A stretch of 32,990 nt of DNA from Nocardioidaceae bacterium (GTDB lineage: Bacteria; Actinomycetota; Actinomycetes; Propionibacteriales; Nocardioidaceae): the NCBI GenBank assembly GCA_013696555.1, contig JACCYJ010000141.1, positions 1 through 32,990 of the forward strand. The letters run 5' to 3'. How positions within the stretch are numbered: the first letter of the stretch is position 1; every line of letters starts with the position of its first letter. Both the position numbers and the translations under genes were made by a program. Below, piece by piece: positions 30,287 through 32,990 of the stretch. Below the pieces are notes generated by a model. It worked only from the letters and a program-made list of their open reading frames with translations. It was not told the DNA's origin and did no database searches.

Positions 30287-31825
30287 GTGCTGCTCAGCGA
30301 CCTGGCCCAGGTCTCCGTCGAGGTGGCTTACACTGCATCCCGCCTGGCCAAACGCGCCGCGTTGGCGCGTGCTCTCCATGCCGCCGGGGCCGATGAGATC
30401 GCCACCGTGGTCACATACCTCTCCGGCCGGTTACGGCAGCGGCGCACCGGTGTCGGCTGGGCCAGCTTCGAACAGGTGAGCCCAGCAGCCGAGCCGACGC
30501 TGACCGTCGCCGATGTCGATGCGGCATTCGAGCAGATGAGTGTCTTGGCCGGAGCTGGCAGCCAAGAGCAACGGCGTGAGGCGCTGACCGATCTGCTGGG
30601 GCGAGCGACCGAACCTGAACAGATCTTTCTGTGGCGCCTGGTGACCGAGGACCTGCGTCAGGGTGCGCTCGACGGGGTCATGCTCGACGCCATCGCACAG
30701 GCCTTTGATGTGCAACCGTCGCTCGTGCGACGGGCTTCGATGCTGCTCGGTTCGACCGCAGCAGCCGCCGAGTTGGTGCGCGACGGCCCCGACGCGCTCG
30801 AGCGCATCGGGCTCGTCATCGGCGTACCGATCCGACCCATGCTCGCCTCCGCCGCACCGGCATTGAGCGCAGCGATCGCCAAGGCCGCACCGAGCAACGG
30901 GGCAGTCGTGGTCGACGCCAAGCTCGACGGCATCCGCATCCAGGTCCATCGCAACGGCAATGACATCCACATCTTCACGCGCAGCCTCGACGACATCACC
31001 GAGCGACTGCCGGAAGTCGTCGAGGTCGTGCGCTCGCTGCCGGCGCGCCGGCTGGTCCTCGACGGTGAGGCGATCGTGTTGCGGCCCGGCGGCCGGCCCG
31101 CGCCCTTCCAGGTGACCGCCGCGCGCACCGCGAGTCGTGCGGATCTCGCCGGACTGCGGGCCAGGGCGCCGGTGTCGACGGTCTTTTTCGATCTGCTCCA
31201 CCGCGACGGGCGCGACCTGCTCGAGCAGCCGCTCCGTACCAGGCTCGACGAGCTCCATGCGGTCGTATCGGCGGCTCACCGGGCGCCGGGGATACACACC
31301 TCGTCGCCGGAGCAGGCGCAGTTGTTCTTCGACGAGACGATCGCCGCCGGGCACGAGGGAGTCATCGTCAAGGCATTGGACTCCGGTTACGACGCGGGTC
31401 GGCGCGGCAGCGCCTGGGTCAAGGTGAAACCTCGACACACGCTCGACCTGGTGGTGCTGGCCGCCGAATGGGGTCACGGCAGACGCGCAGGCTGGCTCTC
31501 CAACCTCCATCTCGGTGCTCGCGACCCCTCTGACGGCAGCCTCGTCATGTTGGGGAAAACCTTCAAGGGACTGACCGATGCGACGCTGGCGTGGCAGACC
31601 GAGCAGTTTCTGGCTCGCGAGGTACGCCGCACCACCTCAACCGTGTTCGTCCGACCGGAGCTGCTCGTCGAGGTCGCCTTCGACGGGCTGCAGTCGTCAT
31701 CGCGCTACCCCGGTGGAGTCGCGTTGCGCTTCGCTCGAGTGCTGCGCTATCGCGACGACAAGTCGATCGACGAGGCAGACACGATGGCGACGGTATTGGC
31801 GCTGCACGCCGCAAACGAGCCATAA
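30287..31825 (+). CDS. ATP-dependent DNA ligase (LigB-like)
   Basis: A 512-residue ligase. The N-terminal DNA-binding domain (about 1-190) is followed by the nucleotidyltransferase domain, with Lys212 in AKLDGIRIQVHR as the adenylation site. Further motifs are FTRSLDD, LDGEAIVL, VFFDLLH, GHEGVIVKALDS and WVKVKPRH; the OB-fold follows (about 400-505). This layout matches the actinobacterial LigB group, an accessory ligase beside the NAD-dependent LigA. GTG 30287 is chosen because homology starts at once (LLSDLAQVS), and CACAAT precedes it by 6 nt. Sharing the intergenic spacer with a base-excision glycosylase suggests a repair role. Confidence 0.92.
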   Translation: MLLSDLAQVSVEVAYTASRLAKRAALARALHAAGADEIATVVTYLSGRLRQRRTGVGWASFEQVSPAAEPTLTVADVDAAFEQMSVLAGAGSQEQRREALTDLLGRATEPEQIFLWRLVTEDLRQGALDGVMLDAIAQAFDVQPSLVRRASMLLGSTAAAAELVRDGPDALERIGLVIGVPIRPMLASAAPALSAAIAKAAPSNGAVVVDAKLDGIRIQVHRNGNDIHIFTRSLDDITERLPEVVEVVRSLPARRLVLDGEAIVLRPGGRPAPFQVTAARTASRADLAGLRARAPVSTVFFDLLHRDGRDLLEQPLRTRLDELHAVVSAAHRAPGIHTSSPEQAQLFFDETIAAGHEGVIVKALDSGYDAGRRGSAWVKVKPRHTLDLVVLAAEWGHGRRAGWLSNLHLGARDPSDGSLVMLGKTFKGLTDATLAWQTEQFLAREVRRTTSTVFVRPELLVEVAFDGLQSSSRYPGGVALRFARVLRYRDDKSIDEADTMATVLALHAANEP

Positions 31826-31915
31826 CCAACCTCGAGTGGCGCCTTCAGGCGGTCATCGGCGCGGTGTCTCGGCAACCGTGTCCGCCATTCGATGGGCGGG
31901 ATCGGCGAGCGAGGA

Positions 31916-31959
31916 GGGCGATAAATCTCGGATGATGGGAGACACGAAGGGGGACTCAG
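31916..31959. repeat. REP-like repeat, family 1, with tail
   Basis: GATAAATCTCGGATGAT preceded by GGGC matches the right arm of the hairpin at 1338-1377, and the tail (AGGGG then ACTCAG) matches as well. The stop codon of the M23 gene on the minus strand (31956-31958) falls within that tail. No opposing arm is found close by. Confidence 0.6.
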
Positions 31960-32990
31960 CGGCGGCGGCCCCACTCGACCAACCGGGTTCGGTTGCCGTG
32001 AGCCACCCGCAGCGAGTACGTGCCCGTCCGAGGCGACCACACGCCGACGTCGGTGATCGCGTTGCCGTTCCAGTCGCCCACCACGGGCAACGTCCCTCGT
32101 GCGCCGTATGAGAATGTCTTGCGCGAACCATCCCCACCGCGCAAGACCCACTCCCGAGTCACCGGATCGAAGACACCGAGGTCGGTGTGTTGATCACCGT
32201 CCCAGTCGCCGGTCACCGGAATGGATCCGACGTTCCCGAACCGGATCCGGGTGATCGAACCATCGACAAGACGCAGCCGGAAGGTCGCCTTCGTGGGGCG
32301 AAACACTCCGATATCGGTCCGCCCATCGCCGTCCCAGTCCCCCGCAACTGCCTTGTCGCGGAATCCCCCGAACTTCAATGTGGTGGTGCCACCGGCAGGG
32401 CTTCGCCAGGAGAAGGTCCGGCTCGATCGGTCCCATGTCCCGAGATTCGTGGTCCCGTCGCCGTTCCAGTCACCCACAACCGGCTCGCTCGTGGGGGCAC
32501 CATAGATCACCGTCGCCGTGGTCCCGCCGGGCCGGCGCAGCAGGAACCTCGGAGTGCCACCGCGCCGATACACGCCGAGATCGGTGCGAGCATCTCCAAA
32601 CCAGTCGCCGACGATGGGCACGTCCCCACAGTTGCGGGACCTGATCTCAGTGTTGTAGACCAGCGCATTCCCGTGGAAGACGGCCGGCTGATTGATCCGG
32701 TTCAGCCGCTGCTCGAAGTGCAGGTGCGGACCGGTGGACCCGCCAGAGGTGCCGAGCAGCCCGATGTACTGCCCCTGGTCGACCCATTGACCGGTCACCA
32801 CCCACTGCTCGTCGAGGTGCGCGAAGAGACTTGACCATTCGCCGCCGTGGTCCACGACGACGTACTTCCCGTACGAGGTGCCGCCCACGTCGGTCACCGA
32901 GGTGACGACCCCGGCGGCGGAGGAGAGCACCGCGTTGCGGTAGTCGTCATCGCGGTTGAAGTCCACGGAGTACCGCGAGGGGCTGTGCTC
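31956..32990 (-). CDS. M23 metallopeptidase with VCBS/FG-GAP-type repeats, 5' part missing
   Basis: The frame is open to the right edge of the window, so the N-terminus, including any signal peptide, is not visible; 344 residues are seen. The first about 110 form the M23 (LytM-like) domain: YSVDFN with the zinc-binding aspartate, LFAHL and GPHLHFEQR with the HxH motif. Five repeats follow, each with a core like VVGDWNGDG..TDLGVW, spaced about 43-45 residues, as in beta-propeller/calcium-binding VCBS or FG-GAP repeats. It is probably a secreted peptidoglycan endopeptidase with a surface- or glycan-binding tail. It is one of four cell-wall proteins in the window. Confidence 0.88.
   Translation of the reverse strand, partial: EHSPSRYSVDFNRDDDYRNAVLSSAAGVVTSVTDVGGTSYGKYVVVDHGGEWSSLFAHLDEQWVVTGQWVDQGQYIGLLGTSGGSTGPHLHFEQRLNRINQPAVFHGNALVYNTEIRSRNCGDVPIVGDWFGDARTDLGVYRRGGTPRFLLRRPGGTTATVIYGAPTSEPVVGDWNGDGTTNLGTWDRSSRTFSWRSPAGGTTTLKFGGFRDKAVAGDWDGDGRTDIGVFRPTKATFRLRLVDGSITRIRFGNVGSIPVTGDWDGDQHTDLGVFDPVTREWVLRGGDGSRKTFSYGARGTLPVVGDWNGNAITDVGVWSPRTGTYSLRVAHGNRTRLVEWGRRR

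Noticed and set aside
1-32990. CRISPR array, tRNA or rRNA genes
   Set aside because: No regularly spaced repeats and no cloverleaf or rRNA signature sequence was recognised by eye; a tRNAscan-SE run would settle tRNAs.

Overview
The window is about 33 kb of very GC-rich DNA from an actinobacterial chromosome (Actinomycetota). The indicators are a resuscitation-promoting factor with a c-di-AMP riboswitch leader, an F420-type luciferase-like oxidoreductase, a DUF1707 membrane protein, an ATP-dependent DNA ligase, frequent GTG starts, and many starts that look leaderless (a TANNNT box 6-8 nt before the start codon). It reads as an ordinary chromosomal region with catabolic and cell-wall functions. 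I saw no tRNA, rRNA, CRISPR array, transposase or phage gene. The genus cannot be named from this sequence.

Left third (1-8.8 kb): a murein-peptide recycling pair (C-terminal part of a dipeptide epimerase plus an NlpC/P60 peptidase) converges on a secreted Rpf-LysM muralytic enzyme that is preceded by a c-di-AMP riboswitch. Next come a TerC membrane protein, divergent from the signal-peptide peptidase SppA, then an F420-dependent LLM oxidoreductase and a decayed PadR-like remnant between two short direct repeats. A divergent cupin / LuxR-type regulator pair follows.

Middle (8.3-15.2 kb): an overlapping leftward operon (acetylpolyamine amidohydrolase-like deacetylase, MmcQ/YjbR protein, VOC protein) diverges from a translationally coupled rightward pair (self-processing P1/DmpA peptidase and CocE/S15-type hydrolase). 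A PadR regulator is divergent from a DUF1707 gene with paired palindromic operators between them. A DUF427 gene is split by a frameshift.

Right half (15.2-33 kb): a TetR regulator converges on a leftward sarcosine-oxidase-like / Rieske oxygenase pair of the betaine-carnitine type, with a TetR-like operator just upstream of the Rieske gene. A complete five-gene leftward oligopeptide ABC importer follows, divergent from a cytosolic oligopeptidase B. Then come uvrB, a secreted TIMP/NTR-like protein, an AlkA-type glycosylase divergent from an ATP-dependent DNA ligase, and a 5'-truncated M23 peptidase with VCBS/FG-GAP-type repeats.

Two families of short dispersed palindromic repeats sit at gene 3' ends. 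One is a 64-nt double hairpin present twice (after oppF and between ptrB and uvrB). Its copies differ in ways that mostly preserve base pairing, including a compensatory pair change. The other has the core GATAAGTCTCGGATGAT, with copies near 1.3, 15.2 and 31.9 kb. These are the least explained structures here. Functionally, peptide uptake and hydrolysis (Opp importer, oligopeptidase B, P1 peptidase, S15-type hydrolase) and peptidoglycan turnover (epimerase, NlpC/P60, Rpf, M23) are the recurring themes.
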